From Haliclona indistincta (lineage: Eukaryota > Porifera > Demospongiae > Haplosclerida > Chalinidae), in the NCBI GenBank assembly GCA_964017065.1, contig OZ024783.1, positions 13,514,040 to 13,578,039 on the forward strand: a stretch of 64,000 nt of DNA, given 5' to 3'. Position numbers and translations under genes: made by a program. Below, piece by piece: positions 24,701 through 36,600 of this stretch. The notes beneath the pieces are model-generated. The model searched no databases and was not told the origin of the DNA. It saw only the letters and a program-made list of their open reading frames with translations. Every line of letters begins with the position of its first letter. Positions within the stretch are counted from its first letter, which is position 1.

Positions 24701-25622
24701 GATTCTTACCATGTGATGACGGAGGAGATGGTGTTAGTGGTAGAGATGGTGATGATGGTGTAGCTAAAGAAACAGAGACTATCATACATGTACAGTACAT
24801 GTGTAGCTACAGTAGATAGTGTTGAATGATTGTAGTATCAGAATGGTTACTAGCCTGTACTGGACCACATGCATGAGTATTGTATACTAGCTCATGTATA
24901 CTGACAGCACTGCAGTACTGTGACTACTGTATCAGTGACTGATAGAACAAGGCTATCATGACCACTGTCAGTCTTGACACTGCATGTAACTACTGTGCAG
25001 CTAGCTGGTATTACAATCAGCTCACAAGTCATCCTAAAATAATCTTATCCACTAATCCAACATGCATGCAAGCTGGTGCACGGCACTTCTGATCTGGACC
25101 ATACACAAGTACAGTATATACACGTGTCACTGTCTACACTATAGTGCACATGCTCAGTTGTGACTAGCTCAATAAGCTGCTGACAAGAGGCTCACCAGCT
25201 GATGTGGGAGGGGCACCAGACTCACTGGATGGAGTGCTGGATGAGTGAGTGGATTGGTGAGCACCTGAGAATAGGAGAATGTATGAAGTGATTTTTGATA
25301 AGTATACATGCAAGTTCAGTACATGTGTCAGTACACTTCCCCAATAAATACTTGACCTTCCGTTACTGTAGCTACATTCTACACTCGTCAGTTCCTGAGT
25401 TAGCGATTCTTGAATTTCAACAAAAGCGCACATTTTAACTGTACAACAATGCTCAGTGATATATCGAGCAACAATAAAACGTCAAGCATTTACTGTACAT
25501 GCAACAATTATTGAACAAGTATAGTACTAACATGTACACTGACCATCAGTAAGTCCTGTAAGATAGTTTATCATGTCTTGTTTTCCTCCCTGTCTTGCCA
25601 TATCAAGTGGAGTCCTGCCCCA
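15725..25622 (-). CDS. Ankyrin-Roc-COR-death-domain protein (ROCO family), 5' end not found
   Basis: Exons in order with matching phases: 25544-25622 (ankyrin-type WGRTPLDMARQGGKQDMINYL), 25196-25264 and 24710-24763 (Ser/Thr/Pro linker), 16517-18564 (Roc-COR), 16219-16306, 15889-16167 (death domain), 15725-15786 (last exon). The Roc GTPase shows the P-loop GPSRVGKT, the switch DIGGQPEF and a G4-like GTHLD; the COR region follows. The death-domain exon encodes VTDWHGLGRRLGLTMSQLRGIE and onward. The protein ends FKCVCL, a CaaX-like box with Leu last, typical of geranylgeranyl acceptors. ROCO proteins are large signalling GTPases; with a death domain, a role in innate-immune or cell-death signalling is likely but inferred. 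The intron 18565-24709 holds a LINE. More ankyrin exons are expected further upstream on the minus strand; I could not find them. Confidence 0.8.
16336..16494. mobile_element. Palindromic MITE inside the ROCO gene
   Basis: Two arms of about 70 bases (left AGTTTCGTGGCAAAGG onward, right its reverse complement) meet around a short centre GACGACAGAATTATGACGTC, giving a near-perfect hairpin of about 159 bases. It lies in the 16307-16516 intron, with TA at both outer edges as expected of a Tc1/mariner-type target. Confidence 0.8.
18719..18780. mobile_element. Fragment related to the CAGTGGCGGATCCAGG MITE
   Basis: CCAGTGGACGATCCAGG and CCAATTCCCCC here resemble the left end of the complete MITE at 32026-32332. 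Only one end is visible. Confidence 0.45.
19270..19470 (-). repeat. Dispersed repeat, copy 1 (inverted relative to 39265-39470)
   Basis: The reverse complement of this stretch shares GTTCCGAAGTGGGA, TTTAGTACAT, GCCAGGAGAAAA.GGTGCTA and GAAATAA..AGTAACTAAA with 39265-39470. No coding capacity seen. Lies in the large ROCO intron just upstream of the LINE. Confidence 0.65.
20041..20622 (+). pseudogene. LINE ORF1-like region
   Basis: 193 open codons from the ATG at 20041; in-frame coding probably starts further upstream (from about 19860). Begins with a basic region, then a segment with WWFVVSGEESTLNSLENEW, then a serine/proline-rich tail. Position before the endonuclease fits a LINE ORF1; no zinc knuckle is visible. 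Confidence 0.55.
20636..24059 (+). pseudogene. LINE ORF2: endonuclease and reverse transcriptase, broken
   Basis: Endonuclease start at about 20690 (KILYYNARSLSPKIDELR...VCIVETWLSDDI), interrupted by a stop at 20951-20953 and by the TTAA-flanked MITE (21130-21745). The frame resumes with NTSLIDLVMLSEP and SSDHLGV. The reverse transcriptase follows: YRPVSLLPIISKLLEK (22760), a frameshift near 22925, DFKKAFDSIPH, VPQGSILGP and the YADD box in YADDILLYK (about 23250). The C-terminal domain (LRTFFKIVNKINYFPL, LWNNLPVDI) ends at 24059. At least three breaks; not functional. Confidence 0.85.
21130..21749. mobile_element. TTAA-flanked MITE nested in the LINE
   Basis: Begins GGTGGCGGTATACCCG after TTAA (21130-21133) and ends CGGGAATACCGCCACC before TTAA (21746-21749). 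The arms match over about 95 bases and, with gaps, further inward (AACCGTGCAGCAAAGGTTAC and its complement). Removing the element and one TTAA restores the LINE reading frame LFLYLNDILLIF. A TTAA duplication is the hallmark of piggyBac-type transposition. No transposase inside. Confidence 0.85.
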
Positions 25623-26214
25623 CTATAGTGTAACAATAGAAAAGTGTGAATCATATGATACACAAACAATTAAAGTAGTGATGCACTGATACCAGCATCG
25701 GTATCGGTATCAATGCTGATACTCAGTGTATCAGTACTGTATCGGTATGCTTACTGTCAAGTTACTGAAACACAATTCAAGGTTATGACCATGTAGCTAG
25801 AGTAAATTGCTATACTATGTCTTCAAGTTCAATGAATTTCTTCAGTCTACCTACTAGGCTGTGTGCTGTGAGTTTAATAAAGATGGTGTCATTTTCAACT
25901 AGGAATCTAAAATTCAAGACTATCGGTATCTGTAATCGACAAGCTTATAGCATCAGTACTCAATATAGTATCGGTAAAAACTGTGCACATCAGATAGTAC
26001 ACAATTGAGTACACTAGCTCTGCACTGAACGACTGCATTCAGATCAGACAATTTTTCGGAATAATAAAAGCTGGTTTGCAGTTTGTTAGAGACACTAGAG
26101 AGGTTAAGTTTTTCGTACGTGTAACGGCTAACGCGTATATGACGTCATCCATTACACGTCAACGAAAATTGTTGGATTAAGTTTAGTGCACGCCTACCTG
26201 TACGCGTGGTGAAG
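25623..26214. other. Spacer between ROCO exon and Harbinger transposase
   Basis: No coding exon recognised. Contains an imperfect ATCGGTATC / ATACTCAGTGTATCAGTACTG repeat patch (25690-25750). The stretch 26090-26160 (CGTACGTGTAACGG..., TGACGTCA) may be the Harbinger promoter or its left end, but I could not define the terminal repeat. Confidence 0.4.
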
Positions 26215-27521
26215 ATGGCAGCAAGACCAGCTACCTTACGGTAGGTTGCTACGTTAATATCCATTTGTAATAGTTTTTTTATAGCCGTGAGTTAAATGAA
26301 GTTGTACAAACCCTTCTAAACGACAGCAGCAGCAGTGATTCATCCAGTAGCGATGACGACAACGACCTTCTGTTTCTACACACTTTGTTTCCACCAAAAG
26401 AAGTCGTGTATAATAAGCGTGTCTGTCTAGATGAACTAGGAGAATACGAATGTGAGCGACTGTTTCGGTAAGTCAGTTGTTTTGTACAATGGTATGAATT
26501 TTAATGGAAGCTGCATGTGCATTAGATTCCCTAAAAGTGGAATACTTAGGCTGCTATCAGCTCTTGATCTCCCAGAGGAATACAATTGTTACCAAGGCAC
26601 TAAGGCTAATAGGACGGAAGCTCTGTTAGTTCTGCTACGTAGATTAAGTTATCCAAATCGATTGTACGACCTCATTCCACTTTTCGGAAGATCGGAACCT
26701 GAACTCAGTATAATCTTTAATGAGGTAAAGCAATACAGTTATATCAATACAACACTACATGTGTGCTTTTGTTTATGTAGGTTGTTGATGACTTGTATGA
26801 CCGTTATAAGGGACGCCTGACCTCACTTGACCTCAGTTGGCTCGATATACCTGCTTTTTGTAATTCCATCTCTTCAAAGGGTGCCGCATTAGACAACTGT
26901 TGGGCATTTATAGACGGGACAGTTCGTCCTATTGCTCGTCCTACTCGTAGTCAAAAGGTCATGTTTAGTGGGCACAAAAGAGTTCATTGTGTTAAATTCC
27001 AGGTACAGTTAATTATTGTCTGTGAAATAAATTTTATCTTTTATCTTTTCAAACAGTCTTTGGTAACACCTAATGGATTAATAGCGCACCTCTATGGTCC
27101 AATTGAAGGCAGGAGACATGATGCATTCATGTTGGCTGAGAGTGGGTTGGCTCAGAAGTTATCCCAGTTTAATCAACCAAATGGCCAGCCATATGTAGTC
27201 TATGGAGATCCCGCTTATGGTGTATCACAGAACATCCTTTCACCATTTCGCGGAGCCCAACTAACTGCTCAGCAAGAACTCTTCAACAAATCAATGAGCC
27301 AGGTTCGGGTCTCTGTCGAGTGGACATTTGGAAAAATTTGCCAGTATTTCACATACGTCGATCTAAAACGCAACAGTAAAGTGTTGCTTCAACCCATTGG
27401 CAAGTACTACATAGTTGCTGCCTTACTAACTAATTGTCACACTTGCATGTACAATTCATTGACAAGTTCATTTTTTGGTTTACCAGCACCATCACTTGAA
27501 TCATATTTATTAAACAATTAA
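26215..27521 (+). CDS. PIF/Harbinger transposase, HARBI1-like (5 exons)
   Basis: Exons 26215-26240, 26285-26467, 26526-26724, 26781-27002, 27057-27521 join in frame to 364 residues, close to the usual length of HARBI1-type proteins (about 350). After an acidic, serine-rich N-terminus come a helical DNA-binding region (TEALLVLLRRLSYPNRLYDL) and the DDE nuclease: first Asp in CWAFIDGTVRPIARP, second in GRRHDAFML, Glu in VSVEWTFGKI. All three catalytic residues are present and no stop interrupts it, so the element may be recent. All introns are short (about 45-58 bases). A coiled-coil partner gene lies on the opposite strand immediately downstream, the usual two-gene plan of Harbinger elements. 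Confidence 0.88.
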
Positions 27522-27556
27522 TAAGTGAATCTTGCCATGATTGTGTTCAACAGTAG

Positions 27557-27977
27557 TTACTGCTTGGATGACGATGACATTTTTTGTATGAGCTCCAAGA
27601 ATGCTCTGCGTTCGGCAAACTCAAATTCAACTCTTTTATCTCGTTCTTCTTGTTGCTTCTTCTTCTCTTCATGTTCATATTGGATTTGAATCTCCTTTAG
27701 CTCTAATTCCTTCTTTTTGAGCTCTAGTTCAACTTTCTTCAGTTCTGACTTCTTCTCAAACTTTTGCCCTAGAATTTCTAAAGCCGAAAGTTTTCACCCT
27801 CGTTGTGTTATGTTTGTTTTGCCTATAACAAATACAGTAAAATAGCATTATAAATAGTATCACCTAACAATTACGTTTTTCTAGTGGCTGAGCAACTTTG
27901 TCACATTCTACGAATTCATCTGGATCCTCGAACGGATGTAGATCATCAAAGTAAACTGCTGTCGTCGCTTTCTCTCT
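27557..27977 (-). CDS. Harbinger second protein (coiled-coil C-terminus), truncated by the gap
   Basis: Last exon 27557-27777 encodes a long charged coiled coil (ILGQKFEKKSELKKVELELK and on) ending in MSSSSKQ. The exon before it (27875 to the gap at 27978) encodes FDDLHPFEDPDEFVECDK. Phases match across the intron. In PIF/Harbinger elements the second gene is a Myb/SANT-type protein with such a C-terminal coiled coil; the DNA-binding part would lie in or beyond the gap and is not seen, so this is inferred from position and shape. Confidence 0.6.
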
Positions 27978-28177
27978 NNNNNNNNNNNNNNNNNNNNNNN
28001 NNNNNNNNNNNNNNNNNNNNNNNNNNNNNNNNNNNNNNNNNNNNNNNNNNNNNNNNNNNNNNNNNNNNNNNNNNNNNNNNNNNNNNNNNNNNNNNNNNNN
28101 NNNNNNNNNNNNNNNNNNNNNNNNNNNNNNNNNNNNNNNNNNNNNNNNNNNNNNNNNNNNNNNNNNNNNNNNNNNNN
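27978..28177. other. Assembly gap (200 N)
   Basis: Exactly 200 N characters. It interrupts the Harbinger partner gene and abuts an inverted repeat, which may be why assembly failed. Confidence 1.
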
Positions 28178-28888
28178 CTGACTATGCAATTAATAACTAT
28201 TATGTTTTATGTCAAACATTAGAGAGAGGATTATAATTTTTAATGATTGAGGATTTGAAAGTGCTGAATAATAATTATTTCAGATCTTCCTGTTGACAAC
28301 TGTAAAAAAATCAATAAAAATAATTGTAATTTCATTATTATGTACCTCCTCTTAGCTTATTAACTTGCTCTTGTACAGTTTTAGATCTGAATCTGCATGT
28401 GTTTACAAGTACATGTATCAAGTTATATTTTGGTTAACAATTTCAACATACCAACAGGAGGTTTCAATTTCTGAGTACGTGTAACACCAACAGAGCTGTC
28501 TGAATCTGACAAGCATATGTCAAAGGTTAACAATTTGAACATACCAATAGAAATCTTTGACTTCACTCCTCACTGAGTACGTGTAACACCACTAGAGCTG
28601 TCTGAGTCTGACAAACACATATCACATGATATTTTGGTTAACAATTATTGTCAAGAAGTCTTCGACTTCATTCCTCGCTGAGTATGTGTAACACCACTAC
28701 GTTAATAAGAGGAGGTACATAGTAATGAAATTATCCTCAAACAATCATGTTTCAATTATTGATTTGTTACAGTTGTCAACAGGAGGATCTGAACTATTGT
28801 TCGACACTTTCAAATCCTAAAAATTATAATCCTCTCACTAATATTTTTGACATAAAACTTAATTTTTATTAATTGCATAGTCAGCAAT
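28178..28888. repeat. Long inverted repeat enclosing three tandem exon-like repeats
   Basis: The arm 28178-28363 (CTGACTATGCAATTAAT...) is matched by the reverse complement of 28697-28888. Between them are three direct repeats of about 100 bases sharing GAGTACGTGTAACACC (near 28473, 28574, 28680). Read on the minus strand each repeat contains SDSDSS.GVTRTQ and possible splice signals, so they may be duplicated exons of the Harbinger partner gene. The left arm starts right after the gap. Confidence 0.65.
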
Positions 28889-29642
28889 TTCCGTTCGTAA
28901 ATTCGTCATGCCTTACAGGAAAGAGGACGCTTTGCAGTTTGGCGCCGTTGTGCTTCCTTGTAGAGCTAACTAGTGGGAGTTGCATGCAAGTGTTTTTGTT
29001 AGCAGCGCCAGCTGCGGCTTAGCAATAAATCACAAAGACTGAATTGAGTCCCTGTATGACGAAGATTGATACTATTCGTCAGCGTCTTCCTTTGTATCAC
29101 AGTTCCGTCTCTGAGAAAGATCAGCGCTTATAATTATCACTACTTTATAGGGACATGAACAGCTCTTGAAACATACAGTCGCTAACTGGAAAGTCCTTTT
29201 TCTCTCGGCATACGGATTGCCGATTATTGATACCGGACGAAGTTTGATCAATTACTCTAAATACTTGCATAGATGGCTGATGAGCTTGCTAGACCAGTTT
29301 TAGCTTCGTACAACTAAAGCGGGAAAAGTGATTACGATCGTGCTCAGTCATGCAGTCTTCACAGGGCGAGCTCGTCGGTCGGCGATGGCTAATACTGACT
29401 GCGTTGTTAAAATTAGATATACACAATGTATTCCAGCAACTCAGATGCCTATCGATAGAAAATCAAATTGCACGCAGCAACTCTGCCTGCACGAATACCC
29501 TTGGAAAGAAAAATACAGCTACTTCCACAAGTCATGAATATCATTAATTCTGGTATCAAATTAATAATAATTTTAAAATAATTAATTATAATTTTTTCTG
29601 CAACAAAAAATAGTGATTACACTAAAATTAAAATGGATGATG
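28889..29642. other. Spacer before the kinase gene
   Basis: No coding exon, RNA gene or clear repeat recognised. The right end of the Harbinger element may lie here but its terminal repeat could not be identified. Confidence 0.4.
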
Positions 29643-31669
29643 CTATCGTTTGGTGAAGTGGTTTACCCGATCCCCAATGAAACTCATTGCTGGTCGCTTG
29701 TTGGGGTCGTGTTGCACACATAAGCTGATCAGTTGGTACATTTGTGGCCAGTCCTTGGCCATGGACTGCAGCATCGAGGGGAAGGCACCAGGATCAGGAA
29801 GACGATTGCTCAACACCTCACACAGGAGCTTGCCAAAACTAAACACGTCCATCTTGGTAGTCTGTTGCTCTCCCTTGAACACTTCAGGAGCAGTGCACAT
29901 TGCAGCTCCTGGACCAGGAGTGCTAGCATACTGTACAAGGTTGGCGGAACCAAAGTCTGACAGCTTCCCTCTCCACTTGTTGCTGGGTAGAGCTAGAAGC
30001 AGGACATTGGAACTGCTCACATCTCTGTGAATGATGGGGTTCGACTGGAGCTGGAGGTAGTTGAGTGCATTGGATACGTCCCTCAGTATGCTTAGCTTGA
30101 CGCCATTGTTGGTGAGCTGAGCGTTGAGATAGGCTTGGCGTAGGTTGGTGTCCATGAGTTCTGTGATGATGAGGGGAGAGTTGGATGGACTGTCCAATAC
30201 TGCTGCCATGAACAGCAGCAGGTTGGGGTGACGCACTTTAGCCATCAAGCTGATCTCACGACGGAGGAGATCTCTATAGTAGTCAGACGAGCTGATGTTG
30301 GAGTGGAGCTGTTTAATAGCTACATCCTGGCCTCGGAAACTGCCAACCACTACTCTTCCCCACCCTCCTTCTCCCAGCACCTGGCCTTTGGGTCGTACTC
30401 GTACCTCATTGTGGCTGACCACCCAGAAGCTAATGTCAGTATCTGAACCTAACTTAGGTTGCCGGTCCAACCTAGACTGGAGCTGCCTTGCCTCCTCGTG
30501 GAGACGAGTGATCTCTTGCTTGTAGTTTTGTGTCAGGAGAGCATTGTCTTGCTGAAGTTGAGAGATGGTTTGCTGGTGATCAATGCAGTCTTGCTTGAGG
30601 CTATTGATTTCTTGCTTTAAGCAAGTGACTTCTTGTTGATGGATTTGTGTTTGACTAGCAATGTCTTGCTTTAGATGAACATTCTCTTGCTGAAGACTAG
30701 TAACCTCTTTTTGTAATCGAGTGTTGTCTTGCTGGAGGTGAGTGATATGCTGGTGAAGAACTGTGTTCGTGTCTTTTGCTGTTCCACTGGTTCTCTGATG
30801 TGGAGGTGTGACTTGAGAATAAGAGATCTGGTCTTCACGATGACGTACATGTATTGTTGGAGGTTCTTGTGGTTTAGTGATGGATATTTTGCTTAAAATT
30901 TGACGATATAAAGGAACTTTTTTAGCAGTTGCATGGGGGTTAATATCTGTGAGAGTAAGAGAAGAGAGGAGAGAAAGGCGTGAAAACATTAACATGATGG
31001 AGTGGATGAGCTACATGAGATACAGTAATGGACAACAGTCACTCACCTGCTGATACTAATTGTATCTTGTTGGTGCATCCATAAACATCAGCCATGCCCC
31101 AGAATGGTTTGTTGGTAGTCCATGGCCAGGCCACACAATACCATCATCCACACCATCAATATACGTATAGACATGTAGCTCTCCGTCTCTTGAGATCATG
31201 GAACCAACAGTCTGGCCCCCTCTAAGAGACTCGAGGTTAACTATGAGCTCTCTCTTCTCATCATTGTGATAAAGAGTATTACAGTCCAGGATCCAGTAGT
31301 CAGAGTGATCACTCCATTCCAATGCATATCTAGGAATGCTGATATTATCAGGACACTGTGTGGTCATACCTATAGACTGTTGTTGGTAGTAAGATATCAA
31401 CATAGCTAACACTACAATCACTAACTAGTCACTGTGGTACACACACTAGTCAGCTAGACACTCACAATGGATCCTAAACATTCAATATCAGTGTCATCAA
31501 ACTCGAGTATCTTCACCTGGAATACGGTACCTAGCGCTACCGGCTGCTCAGTGAATACAATACCATCGTCATTGTTTCTAACTCGTCTAGCAACAGTGAT
31601 GTTATCTGAGAGACTGATGTTCTGTCCACAATGAGAGTGGAAGCGCTGAGTACTCACCGTAGTCGCCAT
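29643..31669 (-). CDS. Neuralized-domain, coiled-coil, TKL-type kinase (one-base frameshift)
   Basis: Exons 31466-31669, 31047-31376, 29643-30946; about 613 residues if the frame is bridged. Exons 1-2 encode a Neuralized homology repeat: FHSHCGQNISL, ARRVRNNDDGIVFTEQP, LGSI, IGMTTQCPD, LESLRGGQTVGSM, LHVYTYIDGVDDGIVW. Exon 2 is 330 nt where the flanking phases need 331. Before about 31107-31115 the good frame is GLPTN; after it, FWGMADVYGCTNKIQLVSA, so one base is missing there. Exon 3 gives a glutamine-rich coiled coil (about 240-340) and a kinase: GEGGWG, VAIK, HRDVSSSN, DFGSAN, APE. The HRD and DFG residues are intact. Neuralized domains bind partner proteins; combination with a kinase suggests a recruited signalling enzyme. 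Either a young pseudogene or a sequence error. Confidence 0.8.
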
Positions 31670-32025
31670 CACGAGATCACGCCATCCATTAACTAGCGTT
31701 AGCTAGTACACTATGGTTTAGCGCGCATGTGCAAACAATTTCTAGCGGGAATTACATCGTACATTTGAATTTTGGTACTAGCCAGTGCGTATCAGGGCAA
31801 GATTCTCTAGTGGACACGGTTCAAGAACCATGATGAAATAGAGAACATGTTTCACACCAGTTATATGTAGGTGCGGATCGTTGTTGGTGACAATGTTGTA
31901 CCATAGTTATACAGTACACGGTGGATACTCAACGAGCCCGCATACTGGAATCCGGGGTGAGCCGGTGTCACAGGAAATTCTGCCGCTGGGAAATTTTGCC
32001 GCTGCGACAAATTTTCCTAGGAAAT

Positions 32026-32332
32026 CAGTGGCGGATCCAGGGGGGAATCGGGGGCCAATTCCCCCCCTTCGCGAGCACGTTTAATTAATTCATAGAATAT
32101 TTTATTGATTGCCACGCCTAAAGTTTTACCTACAGTGCAACACTCTTACCAGAGTTCTCACTACTGACTAGCGCGCTCGCTGTGTTGTGTACTGACTAGC
32201 GCGCTCGCTGCGATGATGCGTGCCAGAGTCAATTATTACGACCTTCATGAATATTAGTTAGCTAAAATTTTTCGGCGGTGCTTTGCGCCGCACATTGTCC
32301 CTCCCCATCTTCTTTTCCTGGATCCGCCACTG
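32026..32332. mobile_element. MITE with CAGTGGCGGATCCAGG ends
   Basis: Terminal inverted repeats CAGTGGCGGATCCAGG and CCTGGATCCGCCACTG bound 307 bases with no coding capacity. GAAAT directly precedes the left end and follows the right end, a likely target duplication of 5 bases. The surrounding DNA holds further inverted GCCGCT/AGCGGC pieces. Confidence 0.8.
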
Positions 32333-33667
32333 GAAATATGGCAGCGGCGTGGTGTCGGTGAGCGGCAGCATTTCCTAGGAAATAATTATAGCCGCGTTTA
32401 GGAAATGATGCCGCTCACAATACGACTAGTGAAGTTCGTTAGTAATGCTGAGGGAGCATAGCGAGCGATCTACGGGCTATTTGGACTAACATTGGCAACT
32501 TGCAAGATGTCCAAGTCGTCTGTCTCATGCAAGTGGAGTCGTGTATCTTTTGATCCTCAAAGCGCCGACACAAACCGGAAACTTTCATGCTTGTACAGAT
32601 GAAGGTTCCGATTCCACGCCGACAAAGGGGGTGGTTTCACGGAATCACGGTACTTGAATGCCGCCTGCATATCATTGTTGTTAATTCATGATGAAAATGT
32701 GCTTTGCAAGTATTTGCACAACTCGCATTCAGGTACATAATGAAAACTTTATCAATATGCCGCAAGCACCTGCTTCCATTAGTGTATAGTTTAAGAACAT
32801 AGTAGGTAATTGTCAAGTCATAATTGTTTGCATAAACGGTACAACTGAAAGAACTATAGGATAGCAAAAGCATAATATAGATAATAGGTCAAGTTGTAAT
32901 TTAGACTACATCTAAACGGCAGGACAGCTCTGAGTGTTCGTAGATATCAAAAAAGCCTACAGCTATCATGGCAATGCCGATGGCTACCTACTCACGTGGT
33001 CACGCCCACACGACACGCCTAGAAAGTGCTCAGCATTTTGCTGTCTTCTAGTTAGCGGTGCAGAAACAATACAGCTACAGCCAGCTGCAAGATAAGCAGA
33101 TTGCCACTAGCTGCAAAATCCGGCTGCAATCCCTAACTAGGGAGCTTAGTACTAACTCTTCAATATGCATGACACGCCACCGCCGAGGGTTTTGTGAAAT
33201 CTGTACTAAATTCATTTTTAGGTACTGTGGTCCAGGTTATTACACCGCAGTGCACTGTGGTCCAGATTATTGCATTGTGGTCCTGGCAGGTGTGCAAGTT
33301 GTGAACATAACGCCCAGTAAAGATAGACTGGCGGCCGTTTTTATTTGGCTGTCAACCGGCTCGCTTTTCAGTCGCGGCGTCTCGCTTCAAAGGACAACCA
33401 ATTCAGGTATGTTGGTGCAACTGCTTGATCACCACGATTATGTACATGTAGTATGGAATAGAGTGTACTCATGCAGTCGCGGTGATTTGGTCTCGAGCGA
33501 GACTGCCTCCACCTCACCGCTATATAGTAGCCTTTCTACTCCTTGTGCTTTACTGACCATACTTATAACTATGATTACTTGCTACATTTTGTATAGGTCG
33601 TCGTAATACTGACTAGCAGTCTGCCACGGTATATACGTGGTATAACTGAAGTACTCCGTAACCTTTT
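32333..33667. other. Spacer upstream of the beta-helix membrane gene
   Basis: No gene supported. Around 33220-33290 there is a small tandem of TGTGGTCCAG/ATTAT units. The last 36 bases (33632-33667) are conserved before the second copy of the gene, where a foldback element joins exactly at this point. Confidence 0.45.
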
Positions 33668-36600
33668 ATGGATCCAGCACTACTAGTTTTGTTGCTGCTG
33701 TTAGCTGTACCTTCCATTGCTTCATTGAACAGCACTGGTGTTTACTACGTCACACCTAGTAATGCAGTTGGTCATGAGCAGTCATGTCTTCCACACGTGA
33801 TGTGTCACAACCTTTCCTACTATATCTCTCAGCCACAGCACTTTTTCACTTCCGACACCAGCATCATCTTCTTGGAAGGAGAGCACAGTTTTGACATAGA
33901 GGATGATTGCGTACGTGTCAGTAATGTACACAACCTGACACTGAAGGGACATGGTCAGTGGCCAGTAGCAGGGGCTGAGGAAACTGTGATGCAGTCTACT
34001 GTCATTATAAACTGCACCAGAGAAGGAGGAGGGTTCTTCTTTAGTACCTCTCATAACATCACAGTTGAAGGTCTTACAGTAGTCAATTGCGGCTGTAGAC
34101 GTTTGGGCCCACGGCCTCTTGATTACAGTGCTGTGTTCCATTTTTATGCTGTTAACAACCTATTTTATCTCAAGAACTCAATACAACCAATGTTAGGATA
34201 TGGAATACATGTGTTTGAAAGTGATTATGTCACAATCACCAACTGCTCCTACCATCATCCAATATTATGTGGCAATTACGAGGAAGGTGATGGAATAGGC
34301 ATAGAACATACAAGATATGGAAATACAACCTATGCAATATCATATTCGAACTTTACCATGTGCTGCAAACACAGTAGGAAAAGAGAAGGAGCAGACATCG
34401 CTGTAGCAGGAGTGGGCATCTTCGTAACAACTGCAAAAGTGGTCTTAAGCCATTTGATATTTTCATACAATAGTGGTACAAATATACATGCTTTCGCTAC
34501 AGAAGAATTGGATTTACTTATCAGCGATTGTGTTTTCTCATATTCACTTAGTAGAGGAGTAGAAATGTTAACACAAGAAGGCAAATTAAACATCACAATA
34601 CACAACACCTTATTTGAGGAAAATGCATCTTCACCTTTTACGCCTACTAGTGAGTTAGATTTGCGATGCGGGAAGCCGTCTGCTTCACTGTATCTACTGG
34701 TTGAGAACTCAACTATTATACACACATCAACAGCAGACAAAGCAGTATATATTGAAGGTTGTCTTAATTCCGATGTAAAGTTTGTCAGCACAACGATGAA
34801 ATTTGCCAATCTCGCCACTGCTGTTTCAGTAACGACCTCCAGTCAATGTTCAAATGCTCACCTGAAAATAGAACACTGTTTGCTAGATGGAAGCCGCAAT
34901 GTGAACTTGCTTCTGCATTCATATCAAGTGAACACTGTCATTGTGAACAGCACATTCTCGAACAACTTAGGTGGCAAATCAGTGATTTTAATGTACGGAT
35001 CTTCAAAATTTAATGTTATCAAGGACTCCAAAATAGTAGACAACAACATGACCGGGTTAACACTCATTTCATCTACTGTCAGGTTTGCTGGTTACAATGT
35101 GATACAAAACAACAGCAACATAGACGGAGCAGGTATCGCACTTTCATATGAATCCAATATAGTGGTTGATGGCGAGTTGTTACTGTGCAATAACACTGCT
35201 TACAGGCATGGTGGAGGTATTTTTTTGTTGACATCAATTGCTTTGGCAGAATTTTGTACTTTGAGGTTTTCTCTAAATTCCCGGTTGATTTTTCAGGAAA
35301 ACAGAGCAGGAAAAGGAGGCAGTGATACGTATGGTCTTCAACTGACGGACTGTCAACAAGATTTACCCTACGTTATTGCTATAAACACTGTAGGACTTCC
35401 CAATGAAACTTCATATTACTTTGACACACCTCTCATGAAAAATCTTCATTTCAGTAACACTGACAAACTCTCCTCCATGTCCTCCGACCCCATCATGGTC
35501 TGTTTTTGTAACAAAAGTAAATTACCGGACTGCACTGATAGGACACAGCATCACATACAAACATATCCAGGACTAGAGATCAACACATCAATAGCAACAG
35601 TAGGATACTATGGTGGTACAAGTCCTGGTGCTGTGCTGGTCACTGCTCAAGATGCAACACTAGTGCGATACTATGGTCAAAATCTGACTACTAACTGTTT
35701 CCAGCTCCACATTCTCCTGCAGAACACATCCTCAACAACAGCACTGGTTGATATCAGAGTGGATGGTGGACTACATGGCTGGGGTGTGTCTATTGGAGTG
35801 GACACTCAAGAGTGTCCAATTGGCTTCACTGAGATATCAGGACAATGTCAGTGTGAACATAATTTGTATATTGCCAATGTACAATGCGATCTATCAAATG
35901 AACCTTTCAAGTTTCAGAGATCAGGCAACAGTTGGTTTGGCTACATCAACAAGTCTGAGTGTGTAACTGGTACTACTAATTGTCCTTTTGACTACTGCAA
36001 TCGATCCAATGTCTCATTTGACATCATGATGGCACCTGACCGTCAGTGTGTGGCCAATAGAACAGGTTTACTCTGTGGACAATGCCAGTCTCACCTTAGT
36101 ATCATGCTGGGATCCAACCATTGTGGCACTTGCTCTAACTGGTATATTTTCTTGTTACCAGTGTTTGCCCTCGCTGGCATAGTGTTAGTGGCTGTGTTGA
36201 TGTTCCTCAACTTGAGTGTCTCTGTCGGAACTATCAATGGACTACTGTTGTATGCTAATATGGTGAAGCTCAATGAATCGTCCTTCTTCCCAAATGGTAG
36301 TATTCCAGTAGTGAGCCAGTTCATCTCTTGGCTGAATCTTGATTTGGGCATCGAAGTGTGCCTATTTAATGGACTGGATGGCTACTGGAACACTTGGCTA
36401 CAGTTTGTTTTTCCTGCTTACCTGTTCCTGCTCATGGGTGGTATTATTGCGGGCTGTCGCTACTCTGTGTGGCTTTGCAGGTTATGTGGCTCTCATGCTG
36501 TCCCAGCACTAGCTACACTGTTTCTCATGTCCTACACTAAAATCCTACTGACAATCACTAATGCTCTCTCCGTGTCTTATCTGCCATGTATAATGCCAGT

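Noticed and set aside
25690..25750. Regulatory array of ATCGGTATC words
   Set aside because: Short, irregular and unsupported elsewhere; more likely a degenerate repeat.
28178..28888. Long terminal repeats of an LTR retrotransposon
   Set aside because: The two blocks are inverted, not direct, and no gag or pol sequence lies between them.
33058..33606. Open frame of 182 codons upstream of the beta-helix gene
   Set aside because: No recognisable domain, no conservation before the second gene copy, and it crosses a small non-coding tandem repeat.
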